46,259 bases of DNA from Gammaproteobacteria bacterium (GTDB lineage: Bacteria > Pseudomonadota > Gammaproteobacteria > Pseudomonadales > Azotimanducaceae): contig JABHYO010000022.1 in assembly GCA_018656865.1 (NCBI GenBank), forward strand, positions 1 through 46,259, read 5' to 3'. Of this stretch, positions 13,834 to 22,627 are shown piece after piece. Below the pieces are notes generated by a model that did not search any database, was not told the origin of the DNA, and was given only the letters and a program-made list of their open reading frames with translations. Positions within the stretch are counted from its first letter, which is position 1. Each line of letters opens with the position of its first letter. The position numbers and the translations under genes were made by a program.

Positions 13834-16590
13834 TTACCACTTTGAGTCCAGGACATCTGCCAGCCGTTCCCCAAGAATAGCGCTGATATTAAAATTCAGT
13901 TTGGCGACGATGTTGGGGAAGAATTTCAGGTCTTTCTGCATCCGGTCGTACTCAAAATTCAGTGCTGAGACAGGTGTCGTAGCGATTACATCGGCAGTAC
14001 GTTCAATGGCACGAATATAACCCACCTCACCAAAAACCTGGCCCGGTTCGAGATTCGCCAGTACCCGGCTGGATTCGCCATCCTGTCTCTCGACTTGTGC
14101 TTTACCCTCGAGAATCATGTACATATTTCGACCGATATCGCCCTGCGTTACCAGTTTGTCTCCCACCTCAAACTCGTGAATTTCGGAGATGAGAATCGCC
14201 TTACGTCGCTCGTAGTTGGACATGTCGAGAAAGAGCGGGCTTTTCTCCAGAACAGACTGGTCCACTTTCATGGCGATGATCTGATAGAGGCCAACGAGCC
14301 TGATCCTGGTCATGATGATTGGCGTGATTAACAGGTTGGCGAAAACGGAAATTAACATCGTGGCTGCGGCAAGGGCGCCAAACTGTGCCACGATCGTAAA
14401 GTTTGAAAATAACAGGATGCCGAAACCCAGCGCCAGCGCAAGGCTCGAAATGATAAGAGGTGTTGCTACTTGCTGAACGGCCTGATGCACGGCGCCTTCG
14501 TAGTCCGATGTGGTGCGACACAATTCGTTGTAGTGAGCGAGAAGATGAATCGTCCCGTCGATAGCAATACCGACGGCGATGACGGCCACCATGGCTGTGC
14601 CGGGGTTGAGCGGTATGCCAAGCAGTCCCATGATGCCGAACATGAGGACAATGGGAATGACCGATGGAATCATGGCGATGGCGCCACCTTTGAGCGACGT
14701 AAACATGATCGACATGAGAATGAAGATGAGAGACAAAAGCAGGAGGAGCGCCTTGATCTGTGAAATCATCAGACTTTCCGCAGCCTGGTTCACCAGTAGA
14801 TTTTCTCCGACAACCCGGGCAGTAATCCCGGGGCCGGATATCCTGTCGGCTGCATCCTTCAATTCCTGAACGTAGCGATTCAGTGTGTGGGAGTCGTTGA
14901 TGTTGTGTCGGATAACGATATTAGTAACAGCGTAGTCATGACTAACATAACTCTCCAGTTCAGAGCGATGGAAAAACATCAGGTATTGGGCGACAAGCTG
15001 TCGGGTCTGCGGCAATGTTGAGTTGCCGAACTCTCCCTGGAGTTCCTTATTTACATATTTCAGGTGGTCGGCGAGGGACAGGGTTGTATCGAACACGGCC
15101 TGCTTGTCGAGAAAGGCTTGAATCTGATCCAGCTTTTCAAGATTGTCGGGCTCCAGAAAGGCATTTTCATGGTCTGCGGTTAGTGTCACGAAAAATACTT
15201 TAACGCCAGAGAGATCTTCGTGAATGGTCCTGGTTTCCTGGATCAGTGGTTTATCTTCAGGGAAGTAGGATAGCGGGTCGTTGGTGACGTAGAGGTGTGA
15301 TGCCTGGTAGGTGAAAAAGATACACAGCAGTAGCGTTATGCCGAGAATCAGTAGCGGGAACCGGTCCTGGGAGATACGAAAGGTGCCGATGATGCGATCC
15401 GGCAGGTTGTTCCCGTAGAGTTCTTCTGCGGTCTTGCCTTCGCCCATTTTCTTGCCGAACTTGGCGAGCAGCGGAGGCACTACAAGCACAGTGACGATGC
15501 CGTTGAAGAGGATGGCAGTTGTTGAGGCGATGGCGAAGTGCTGGATCAGCACGATATTGCCGAAGAGGTTCGCCGCAAATCCGAGGAATGTCGTCAGTAC
15601 GGTCAGCAGCATGGGCAGCCCGGTGTGCTTGGCCATATATCGGATTGCCGTGTGTCTGGCAGTCGTCGTATCCCGATCTGTATTTTCAGCTAGCCCGCGG
15701 AAATAAGCTGCCATCATGTGCGTATCTTCAGTCGAACCGATAACAATAATCAGGGAAGGAATCATGACGGACAGAATATTCAGGGGGACACCAAGCCAGC
15801 CCATGAGACCAAATGTCCAGAGGATGGTAAGAGCAGAAGTGATAACCGGAATGGTTGCTGCAAGGAGGCTGCGCATGAAAAATAGAATGGAAAAGACCAG
15901 TACCAGCGCTGACAGTGGGCCCAGCACCTTGAAATCCTTCGCAAGGCTGTCCTGCAGCTCTGCGTTTATTCTTGGCGGACCGACCTGAAAGATCCGTTCG
16001 AAATGGTTGCGTTCGTCTTCGAGCAGTTTCTCAAGCCGATGAAAGAGGGCGATGGAAAAGTCTTCTTTGTCCTCCGGGTCGACGACAGTGACAATGATCG
16101 CGGTGACATTGCCATCTTTTGAGAACAGGTTGCCGACATACAGCGGGTTGGATTGTGCCCTGAGTCTTGCCTGGCCCGCAGCGGCATCGCTGACGGGGAT
16201 GCCATTGACAACAAGGCTGGAGGCAATTGTCCGTTCCGAGTCGTCTGTTTGTTTGCCTTCTATAATCCTTAGGTTAAATAGGCTGTCGACCCGACTGACT
16301 TCATCAATCTTTTTCAGATTCCGGACCAGACTATCCACTCTGCTCAGCTTGGCTGTGGTCCAGAGGTCGGAATCACGGATGTAAATGATGGTTTTGTTGT
16401 CGGAACCGAACTGATCCATGGCCTGCTGATAGGCCAGTTTTTCAGGCTCATCAGCCGGGATCAGACTGTTGAACGAAGTATCGATCTCGAGTCGCGTTAC
16501 GCCCCAGCCAAGAGGCAGTGTCAGTGCTACCACCAGCATGGCGATAAAACGACGCTGACGCAGACCCAGGGTAAATAGCGCTTCAATCAT
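13834..16590 (-). CDS. RND/MMPL-family transporter fused to a cyclic-nucleotide-binding-like domain
   Basis: A 918-residue inner-membrane protein (HAE-3/MMPL type). Helix 1 is at about 10-28. A periplasmic loop follows, then six helices to about 400 (SALVLVFSILFFMRSL; SVMIPSLIIVIGSTEDTHMMAAY), then a second loop and helices at about 590-770 (PGTAMVAVIAVGIAIDGTIHLLAHYNE, with the acidic RND helix residue). Residues about 780-905 are a CNMP/cNMP-binding beta roll (FEVGDKLVTQGD, NMYMILEGKAQV, FGEVGYI...ERTADV). I chose ATG 16590, which overlaps the upstream stop by eight bases; a longer frame has no ribosome site. As last gene of the pqi operon it probably moves lipid or another hydrophobe. Confidence 0.88.
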   Translation of the reverse strand: MIEALFTLGLRQRRFIAMLVVALTLPLGWGVTRLEIDTSFNSLIPADEPEKLAYQQAMDQFGSDNKTIIYIRDSDLWTTAKLSRVDSLVRNLKKIDEVSRVDSLFNLRIIEGKQTDDSERTIASSLVVNGIPVSDAAAGQARLRAQSNPLYVGNLFSKDGNVTAIIVTVVDPEDKEDFSIALFHRLEKLLEDERNHFERIFQVGPPRINAELQDSLAKDFKVLGPLSALVLVFSILFFMRSLLAATIPVITSALTILWTFGLMGWLGVPLNILSVMIPSLIIVIGSTEDTHMMAAYFRGLAENTDRDTTTARHTAIRYMAKHTGLPMLLTVLTTFLGFAANLFGNIVLIQHFAIASTTAILFNGIVTVLVVPPLLAKFGKKMGEGKTAEELYGNNLPDRIIGTFRISQDRFPLLILGITLLLCIFFTYQASHLYVTNDPLSYFPEDKPLIQETRTIHEDLSGVKVFFVTLTADHENAFLEPDNLEKLDQIQAFLDKQAVFDTTLSLADHLKYVNKELQGEFGNSTLPQTRQLVAQYLMFFHRSELESYVSHDYAVTNIVIRHNINDSHTLNRYVQELKDAADRISGPGITARVVGENLLVNQAAESLMISQIKALLLLLSLIFILMSIMFTSLKGGAIAMIPSVIPIVLMFGIMGLLGIPLNPGTAMVAVIAVGIAIDGTIHLLAHYNELCRTTSDYEGAVHQAVQQVATPLIISSLALALGFGILLFSNFTIVAQFGALAAATMLISVFANLLITPIIMTRIRLVGLYQIIAMKVDQSVLEKSPLFLDMSNYERRKAILISEIHEFEVGDKLVTQGDIGRNMYMILEGKAQVERQDGESSRVLANLEPGQVFGEVGYIRAIERTADVIATTPVSALNFEYDRMQKDLKFFPNIVAKLNFNISAILGERLADVLDSKW

Positions 16591-17419
16591 TATCGGGCTC
16601 GAGCATAGCTGGTTCCTTGTTGGCCAGGAGCCATTCATGAGTAAAGACTTCCGCGGGTACATAGTCTGCTGAGAAGACCCGACGGTCGATTTTAATAATG
16701 GTTCGGTGATTCAGCACCTGACTTTCCATCATCATCATGTTTGCCCGCCACATATTGCCCTGAACATTGGTCAGATCATGCTGGGTCTGTCGCTTCTTCA
16801 ATCGGCCCAGGTCGTCATAGTGGTCCGTTCTGGTAATAAAGAGATTGTCCTTTCTGATGTAGTGGCGTCGGGCAGGTTGTTCATTGCTGTCGGCATTGAA
16901 TACATCGACAACGTAGTAGTCTATTTCGCCCAGGGAGAAATCCTCTGCCCGTACATGTCGATAATCATCCAGATCTTCCCCGACAAGGTTGTCGATGGAA
17001 TAGTCAGTTCCAAGGAAGTTGTCCTGTTGCTGGTTGCTGGTGTCGGATACCGCGTGAATGAAGTCAGGGCCCAATGCCGGCAGATAGAAGGATTGCCTGG
17101 TCTCACCTGTGGTATCACGGCTGGCCAGTAGAGCGACACCCTTAACCTCCCGGGGTGAATCGAACAGCAGCAGGAAATCGGAATGCCCGCTTTCGCTGAC
17201 GCGCGAATATCGTCGCAGCTTTCTTGTGTTCTTGTTACCCCGATGATCGATCATGATCATAGACTGTTCTTCGTAGACCCACGGGTACTGCTGATGTTGT
17301 CGATAGACTGCTTCCATCAGTCCCTGGCCTGAGGCATCGGCGTAGACGTCGGCTTGCGCCTGTGAAGACGAAAAAAGCAGCGAAAACAGAGCAGGTATGA
17401 ATAGGAGCGTCGACCTCAT
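16583..17419 (-). CDS. Periplasmic LolA-like outer-membrane lipoprotein-sorting protein
   Basis: A 278-residue protein with a signal peptide cut near residue 23 (SQAQA-DVYA). The mature part follows the LolA/LppX-like half-barrel pattern seen in partners of MMPL transporters: GLMEAVYRQHQ, SMIMIDHRGNKNTRKLRRYS, DFLLLFDSPREVKGVALL, ETRQSFYLPALGPDFIHAV, NFLGTDYSIDNLVGEDLDDY. It is not LolA itself, being longer and embedded in a pump operon. Proteins of this type are thought to carry lipids or lipidated products through the periplasm. It overlaps pqiC by four bases upstream and the RND gene by eight downstream, so one mRNA and a shared pathway are likely. Confidence 0.8.
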   Translation of the reverse strand: MRSTLLFIPALFSLLFSSSQAQADVYADASGQGLMEAVYRQHQQYPWVYEEQSMIMIDHRGNKNTRKLRRYSRVSESGHSDFLLLFDSPREVKGVALLASRDTTGETRQSFYLPALGPDFIHAVSDTSNQQQDNFLGTDYSIDNLVGEDLDDYRHVRAEDFSLGEIDYYVVDVFNADSNEQPARRHYIRKDNLFITRTDHYDDLGRLKKRQTQHDLTNVQGNMWRANMMMMESQVLNHRTIIKIDRRVFSADYVPAEVFTHEWLLANKEPAMLEPDND

Positions 17420-18012
17420 TGCTGCTCCAGAATTGTTTGGGCGATTTCGTCGGACAAATCGGCAAACAGGCGACTGAGCGTATCGACCGTGTCATCGTAG
17501 GCCCTGGTGCCAACACGTGTGGTGCTGGAGTAGCTGCTTGATCGTGTGGTGATCTGGGTTGCATCCTTCAGCTGCCAGCGGGCAACCAGTCGAACGTAAC
17601 CGTCGGCGTCGCGTTCAAAGCGCTCAACAAAGACCGTGAGCCAATAATCGGGAACCGATGCAGACCTATTGGTAGGTGTGCTGACATCTGGCGTACTAAG
17701 AATATTTATCAGGTTACGGGCAAGGGTCCGACTCAGATTCTTGCGTAGGTTTTCAGCCCACTGGTGACTTTTGGCAAAGGCGAGCTGATTATTGCTGCGC
17801 CTGGAAGCAATCTGAAAGCGTTCGAGATATTGCGGAATTTCCAGATTAACAACGGCAATGGAAAGTGATTCGTTTACCAAAGTATCGGACTCGGACTCGG
17901 CAACAGGTTCAATAACGTAGTAGCGAGTAGGATCCTCACCAGAAGACGAACAACCCAGGGTTAAGCAGATGATCGCCAGCCCATATAATTGCTTGAATCG
18001 AAACGACATCAC
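17416..18012 (-). CDS. pqiC: PqiC-like ABC-type transport auxiliary lipoprotein
   Basis: A 198-residue lipoprotein with signal LAIICLTLGC and cleavage before Cys21. The mature protein starts with the family feature TRYYVIEPV, then IAVVNLEIPQYLERFQIASRRSNNQLAFAKSHQWAENLRKNLSRTLARNL, as in PqiC (YmbA), an outer-membrane lipoprotein that docks on the PqiB needle. The C-terminal part has the expected strand pattern (DYWLTVFVERFERD, RWQLKD) and a helix DTLSRLFADLSDEIAQTIL. Its ATG overlaps the pqiB stop in ATGA, and its end overlaps the LolA-like start the same way. Confidence 0.88.
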   Translation of the reverse strand: MMSFRFKQLYGLAIICLTLGCSSSGEDPTRYYVIEPVAESESDTLVNESLSIAVVNLEIPQYLERFQIASRRSNNQLAFAKSHQWAENLRKNLSRTLARNLINILSTPDVSTPTNRSASVPDYWLTVFVERFERDADGYVRLVARWQLKDATQITTRSSSYSSTTRVGTRAYDDTVDTLSRLFADLSDEIAQTILEQQ

Positions 18013-19664
18013 TGTTCATCCTCCACGTTTTTTCGGCCAAAGATCAGTGAATTCGGCTGTCTCTCCAGAGTTTCGATTAGCGCGCGAACGGCTCTCGCTG
18101 TCTCTTCCAGTTCGTCGGTCACTTTGATGACGTTGTACTGCAGTGGCGAATTCGGTTCGAGTACGCCGTCGACCATCTTTAAAGTTGTCTGTAGATTGAT
18201 GAGAACACCGCGACCAGCCTCAATCGTGGAATCGAGATCGCCCTCATCGACATTGAGCAAAATATTGCGGAGTGCGCGGATCGAAGCCTGCAGATCAGTC
18301 ACTGCGTCCTCGTTGATATCCTTGTTGACGAGAGAATTTGCTCCCTCGAGGATGCCGACGATACTGTCACCGAGTCCTTCGATGTCGACCGTCTCGATCT
18401 TGCTGACAACGCCGCTAAGTGACTGGCTTATGGCCTCGAAGGCACCTGGAATTGTTGGCAGTTCAGGGTAGGACATCGATGCGTCGGCAACGAGATTCAA
18501 ATCTGAACCAGGATACATGTTGAACTCGATAAAGAGCTGACCCGTTATCAGGTTGCCGGACTGGAGTCGGCCCCGCAATCCCTTGTCGACAAGAGTTGCC
18601 AGTGTGTCTTCGGGAGAAATGGCGGCTTCGGAATCTCTGTGAATGATACGATCGGGTTCGATTTCTACCAGCACGGGAATGCGGAAGGAAGTCGTTTCCG
18701 AATCAAACTCCATACGAATATCGAGAACCTGTCCGATGCGAATTCCGCGGAATTCCAAGGGTGCACCGGGATTCAGGCCGCGAACCGATCCAGTGAAGTA
18801 CATAACAAACTGGATTTTTCTGGTGTAGGCCTCGTCCTCGATATCGCCTTTACTCTGATACAGTGAGAATATCAGGTTACCGACATCCGCAATCGTGGGT
18901 TCCAGGGAGTCGGGTGTGTCAAAGGCGATCCCACCAAAAAGCAGGGACTGAACAGAAGCCGTACGTACCTCTATACCGTCTGCACCCATGGACAGATCGA
19001 CACCGGAAACATTCCAGAATCGGGAGTTACCACGTAGGAACTGGTCAAAGGGGTCTCGGATAAAGGCATAGATGTAGACACTCTGAGCATCACCGGCGAG
19101 TTCGTATCCTAGAGCTTCTCCCGCCAGAATTCCCTGGTAATAGATGGGAGATCCACGGCCGATCGATCCGAGATTGTTACTGATCAGCGTGATCTTGGTA
19201 CCGGCATCATCGGTTGTAATCAGCGGGATCTCTTCCATGCCAACGAAATGCGTTTGGGGTGCACCGGGTCCAGGATCGATCTCGATATAGGCTCCGGAAA
19301 GAAGCGTGCCCAACCCGGAAACGCCTCTGACACTCAATTGTGGTCGGACGACCCAGAAGCGCGTATTACGGCGAAGGAAGTCTTCCATACCCTGGTTGAA
19401 GTTCACGGTCAGGATGACGTTGGAAAAATCTTCGCCGAAGGCAATCTCGTCAACCAGCCCAATATCCACACTTTTGTACTTGATCTTGGTCTTACCCGCC
19501 TCAATACCTTCTGCGGTCTGAAACTGGATAGTAGCGACGGGAACTTGTTCGGTCAGTGTGCGAACGATTAGCCAGGTGCCGACGAGTGCTGTGACCAGCG
19601 GTACCAACCAGACTATCGAGGGTAAACTTCGTTTCGATACGGTTGGTGTGTCGAACTCGCTCAT
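18009..19664 (-). CDS. pqiB: PqiB, MCE-domain lipid transport protein
   Basis: A 551-residue protein anchored by one N-terminal helix (about 15-33, IVWLVPLVTALVGTWLIV), followed by three MCE (MlaD) domains at about 42-135, 160-220 and 285-390. The typical strand-turn-strand is visible as GIEAGKTKIKYKSVDIGLVDEI, GSPIYYQGILAGEALGYEL and GAPLEFRGIRIGQVLDIRM. The C-terminal 130 residues are helical, as in the PqiB coiled-coil needle. PqiB hexamers form a periplasm-spanning tube for hydrophobic cargo between PqiA and PqiC. It overlaps pqiA and pqiC by four bases each. Confidence 0.92.
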   Translation of the reverse strand: MSEFDTPTVSKRSLPSIVWLVPLVTALVGTWLIVRTLTEQVPVATIQFQTAEGIEAGKTKIKYKSVDIGLVDEIAFGEDFSNVILTVNFNQGMEDFLRRNTRFWVVRPQLSVRGVSGLGTLLSGAYIEIDPGPGAPQTHFVGMEEIPLITTDDAGTKITLISNNLGSIGRGSPIYYQGILAGEALGYELAGDAQSVYIYAFIRDPFDQFLRGNSRFWNVSGVDLSMGADGIEVRTASVQSLLFGGIAFDTPDSLEPTIADVGNLIFSLYQSKGDIEDEAYTRKIQFVMYFTGSVRGLNPGAPLEFRGIRIGQVLDIRMEFDSETTSFRIPVLVEIEPDRIIHRDSEAAISPEDTLATLVDKGLRGRLQSGNLITGQLFIEFNMYPGSDLNLVADASMSYPELPTIPGAFEAISQSLSGVVSKIETVDIEGLGDSIVGILEGANSLVNKDINEDAVTDLQASIRALRNILLNVDEGDLDSTIEAGRGVLINLQTTLKMVDGVLEPNSPLQYNVIKVTDELEETARAVRALIETLERQPNSLIFGRKNVEDEQ

Positions 19665-20896
19665 GACTCATCTACCAGCTGCGCGCGATCCCAGATGAGC
19701 CTCGGATCGAATCGGCCGGCGGCCAGCATTGTCAGAATGACAGCCGCCCCGAAATAACTGGCGCCGATACCCGGGGTGACGTTGGCGAGTAAACCCAGGC
19801 TGACCAGACCTGCCAGGAGAGCGACGAGGAAGACATCGACCATGGACCATGAGCCTATCCATTCTGTGACTCGATAGAGCAGTGTTCTGTCCCTCGGTTT
19901 CCAGTCTGACCTGTTCTGCACCGACCAGAGCAGAAAACTCAGGGAAGCGAGTTTAGCGAAGGGCACGATAATGCTGGCAAAAAGCACGATAAGACCCAGA
20001 CCCCAGAGACCGCCTTCGATCAAATGGATAATGCCGGTGATGATGGTATCGGGCTCTCCCTTGCCAAGCTTTTTCACCGTCATGACCGGGTAAATGTTGG
20101 CGGGGATGAGCATCAAGCTGGCGGAAGCAAGTAGTGCCCAGGTCTGCTGGATACTATTGTCGATTCGATGATGGACTCCGCAACCGCACCTTCGGCAGTT
20201 GTGGCCTGAGGTTTGTACGCCATCGCAGATATGGCAGTGAAGCAGAACATCGTCTTCATTCAATTCCGTCAGGGCGGTATCTGTTGCCGAGAGATTCTCG
20301 ATTGTACGCCACAGAGATTCAGCATCGAAATTGGTTCGCGCCATAGCGTAGACAATAAGGAGGATTGAAAAGGCTGCTAGAGAGAGACCGGGTACGACGG
20401 TGGCGAGGTCCTGTAGTTTGACGATGGCGATAAGTGTACCGAGCATGAAGACGGAAACCAGGCTCCAGGGTTCGAGGAGTCGCACCATTTGGAAAGCGCG
20501 ACCCGCAAGGGGAGGCACGAAACCAAATCGAACAGGCAGCAGCAGGTAGATCATGCCCAGAATGGTAAGCAGCGGAAAGAAGATGCTGGTGAGAAAGACA
20601 ACCAGGCCCAATTCACCCATTCCATGTTCATAGAGCGCCCAACCTCCAGCCAGGAGCAGGTTTTCCTGGTAGATGGAGCCGACCTTCAGACCCAGGAACG
20701 GATAGATGTTGGCCATGCACCAGAGCATAGCTGCCGTCAGATACAGGGCCAGGGAGCGGTTTAGAGAATCCGGAATGTGACGGTAGAGCAATGCACGACA
20801 ACGAGTGCAAATTGCGCTGGCATTCTCGGGAATCGGTGCCCGACAATACACAGCGGCGCACTCGTGGCATGCTATTAGACGATCAGGTTCACTCAC
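19661..20896 (-). CDS. pqiA: PqiA, inner-membrane paraquat-inducible protein A
   Basis: A 411-residue protein with the two-module PqiA layout. Each module begins with a zinc-ribbon pair of CxxC motifs (CHECAAVYC...CTRC near 10-34; CHIC...CRRCGCG near 220-240) and continues with four transmembrane helices. Conserved family stretches are visible: MANIYPFLGLKVGS, FFPLLTILGM, LMLIPANIYPVMTV and MVDVFLVALLAGLVSLG. PqiA is thought to feed or accept lipids at the inner membrane for PqiB. It is first in the operon. The 94-base gap to the symporter gene should hold its promoter, but I see no clear SoxS or other operator there. Confidence 0.92.
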   Translation of the reverse strand: MSEPDRLIACHECAAVYCRAPIPENASAICTRCRALLYRHIPDSLNRSLALYLTAAMLWCMANIYPFLGLKVGSIYQENLLLAGGWALYEHGMGELGLVVFLTSIFFPLLTILGMIYLLLPVRFGFVPPLAGRAFQMVRLLEPWSLVSVFMLGTLIAIVKLQDLATVVPGLSLAAFSILLIVYAMARTNFDAESLWRTIENLSATDTALTELNEDDVLLHCHICDGVQTSGHNCRRCGCGVHHRIDNSIQQTWALLASASLMLIPANIYPVMTVKKLGKGEPDTIITGIIHLIEGGLWGLGLIVLFASIIVPFAKLASLSFLLWSVQNRSDWKPRDRTLLYRVTEWIGSWSMVDVFLVALLAGLVSLGLLANVTPGIGASYFGAAVILTMLAAGRFDPRLIWDRAQLVDES

Positions 20897-20990
20897 TGCT
20901 TCGTATCACACCGTCGACCCCCAGTCCTTGCAAGGTAACATGTGGTAAGGGGCAGTGTCATGCCACCTGAGTGGGGGAGACTGATGTTGA

Positions 20991-22547
20991 TCAGCGGCTT
21001 GGGAAGAGTTCCTCCAGGTGAGAGTCAGGCAGGGGTCTGGTTATTCGTGAGATAACAACGGTGAATACAATGGAGACGATTTCTCCGAGTACGGCGCAAG
21101 AGAAAGGATTGGGACCCTCGCCATAGAGCCAGGCGGCGGCGGTATGAAGAGAGCCTGGTTCAAACCAGGCCGGATCAATCAGACGCGAGTGCAGGATAAT
21201 AAAAGTGACAAATCCACCGATTAGCCCGGCATAGGCACCGTGCCGAGTGACGCCTTTCCAGAGAGCGCCCACTACCAGTGGTCCGGCAAAAGACGCCATC
21301 ATGCCGCCAACACCAATCCAGACAATCAGGGAAACATTCGTATCCATCAGGGACCAGGCCATGCCCATACAGAGTATCAGGATAACCACGGTGGAAACTC
21401 GCGAGATCAGCAATACACGGCGATCGAGCTCTTCTTCTGACAGGTGGCGGGTCCAACTGGTAAAGGTTCGCCGATAGAGATCATTGGCGACAATCTGTGA
21501 CGAAGAGACCACGAGGCCGTCCGCGGTACTCATGATCGCGGAAAGGACACCGACGCCAATCAGGGCAGCAAGCCAGGTTGGGAACAGTTCAATGAAAAGC
21601 ATGGGCAGCGCCTGGTTCGGGTTGGCACCATCGAGGTACAGCGCATCACCAAAATGTGCCCTTGCCAGCAGCCCGCCGAGACCCAGCATCCCGAGTGTGA
21701 CCCCCATCACCGAAGCCAGTTTGACAAACTGCAGTCTGTCGCCGTCTGATTTCAAGGCCCATAATTTGTTGCCAAGGTGAGGGAGAAGACCGAGCGGCAT
21801 ATGGGCAAAAGCGATGACAAAAATGGACCACCAGGAATGGTAAAGCGGTGTATTGGGATTAGTCAGACCGACCAGGCTTTCGTCCTGGACTTTGAGGTTG
21901 TCCCACATACCACTAAAGCCGCCTTCTATACCCGTGCCCATTATGGTCATGATGACGACGACCACGGCGAGAACAAGCATCATCGCACCCTGTACGCCAT
22001 CGGTGAGGATGTCAGCGTGGGCGCCGCCCATCACAACATAAAACAGCAGGACGGTGGTTGTGATTACCAGCGCCCATTCCGCGTCGAGACCCAGCATTAA
22101 CTGGAACATGACAACGCCGGAAACCAGTTGCCCGGCCAGGTAGAAAAACAGCACCAGCGACATCAGGGATACCAGTACCCTTATGCCTTCTGACTGATAA
22201 CGATCGCCCAGGTACTCCGGAATGGAGCGATTACCAAAATGATTGCCGGAGGTCGCAACCAGGCGCATGGAAATCAGGACGCCAACGTAGACGCCAATCG
22301 GGTAAAGAAAGTTACTCCAGTTGGGTGCGAGTCCCCATTCATAGGATAGTGCAGGACTGCCGAGAAATGTCGCGCCGCTGGCGGTAGATGCGGCAAAAGC
22401 CAGTGCCAGGAAAAAAGGACCATAGGAACCTCTGGCGGTGGCAAAATCATCTGCGTGCTTGATTTTCCGTTGCGCAAATATGCCTATCCCGACCATGAGC
22501 GAGATATAAAGGACAAGGAATATCCAGGACCAGGTAGTCAGAGTCAT
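20991..22547 (-). CDS. Sodium:solute symporter (SSS family)
   Basis: A 518-residue integral membrane protein with about thirteen helices. SSS features are visible: an outward N-terminus with FLVLYISLMVGIGIFAQRK, the A-R-G-S-YGPFFLALAFAASTASGATFLGSPALSYEWG segment in helices 2-3, VMGGAHADILTDGVQGAMM, and LSAIMSTADGLVVSSSQIVANDLYR in helix 8, where the Ser/Thr residues bind sodium. The substrate (organic acid, amino acid, osmolyte or sugar) cannot be told. It diverges from a lipocalin-like gene, with 80 bases between starts, and precedes pqiA by 94 bases. Confidence 0.9.
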   Translation of the reverse strand: MTLTTWSWIFLVLYISLMVGIGIFAQRKIKHADDFATARGSYGPFFLALAFAASTASGATFLGSPALSYEWGLAPNWSNFLYPIGVYVGVLISMRLVATSGNHFGNRSIPEYLGDRYQSEGIRVLVSLMSLVLFFYLAGQLVSGVVMFQLMLGLDAEWALVITTTVLLFYVVMGGAHADILTDGVQGAMMLVLAVVVVIMTIMGTGIEGGFSGMWDNLKVQDESLVGLTNPNTPLYHSWWSIFVIAFAHMPLGLLPHLGNKLWALKSDGDRLQFVKLASVMGVTLGMLGLGGLLARAHFGDALYLDGANPNQALPMLFIELFPTWLAALIGVGVLSAIMSTADGLVVSSSQIVANDLYRRTFTSWTRHLSEEELDRRVLLISRVSTVVILILCMGMAWSLMDTNVSLIVWIGVGGMMASFAGPLVVGALWKGVTRHGAYAGLIGGFVTFIILHSRLIDPAWFEPGSLHTAAAWLYGEGPNPFSCAVLGEIVSIVFTVVISRITRPLPDSHLEELFPSR

Positions 22548-22627
22548 TTAGATTCTTCTTGAGTTCCATTGTGTGGGAATGTCTGGTTAAGTTAAGACCT
22601 ATCTCCAGATACTACCCAGGGAAGAGC

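Noticed and set aside
13295-14020. 241-codon plus-strand frame across the CBS gene and the end of the RND gene
   Set aside because: Antisense to two well-supported genes and composed of serine/arginine-rich shadow sequence.
20897-20990. SoxS/SoxR-type operator before pqiA
   Set aside because: E. coli pqiAB is paraquat-inducible, but I find no convincing soxbox in this gap; only a four-base-stem hairpin is visible.
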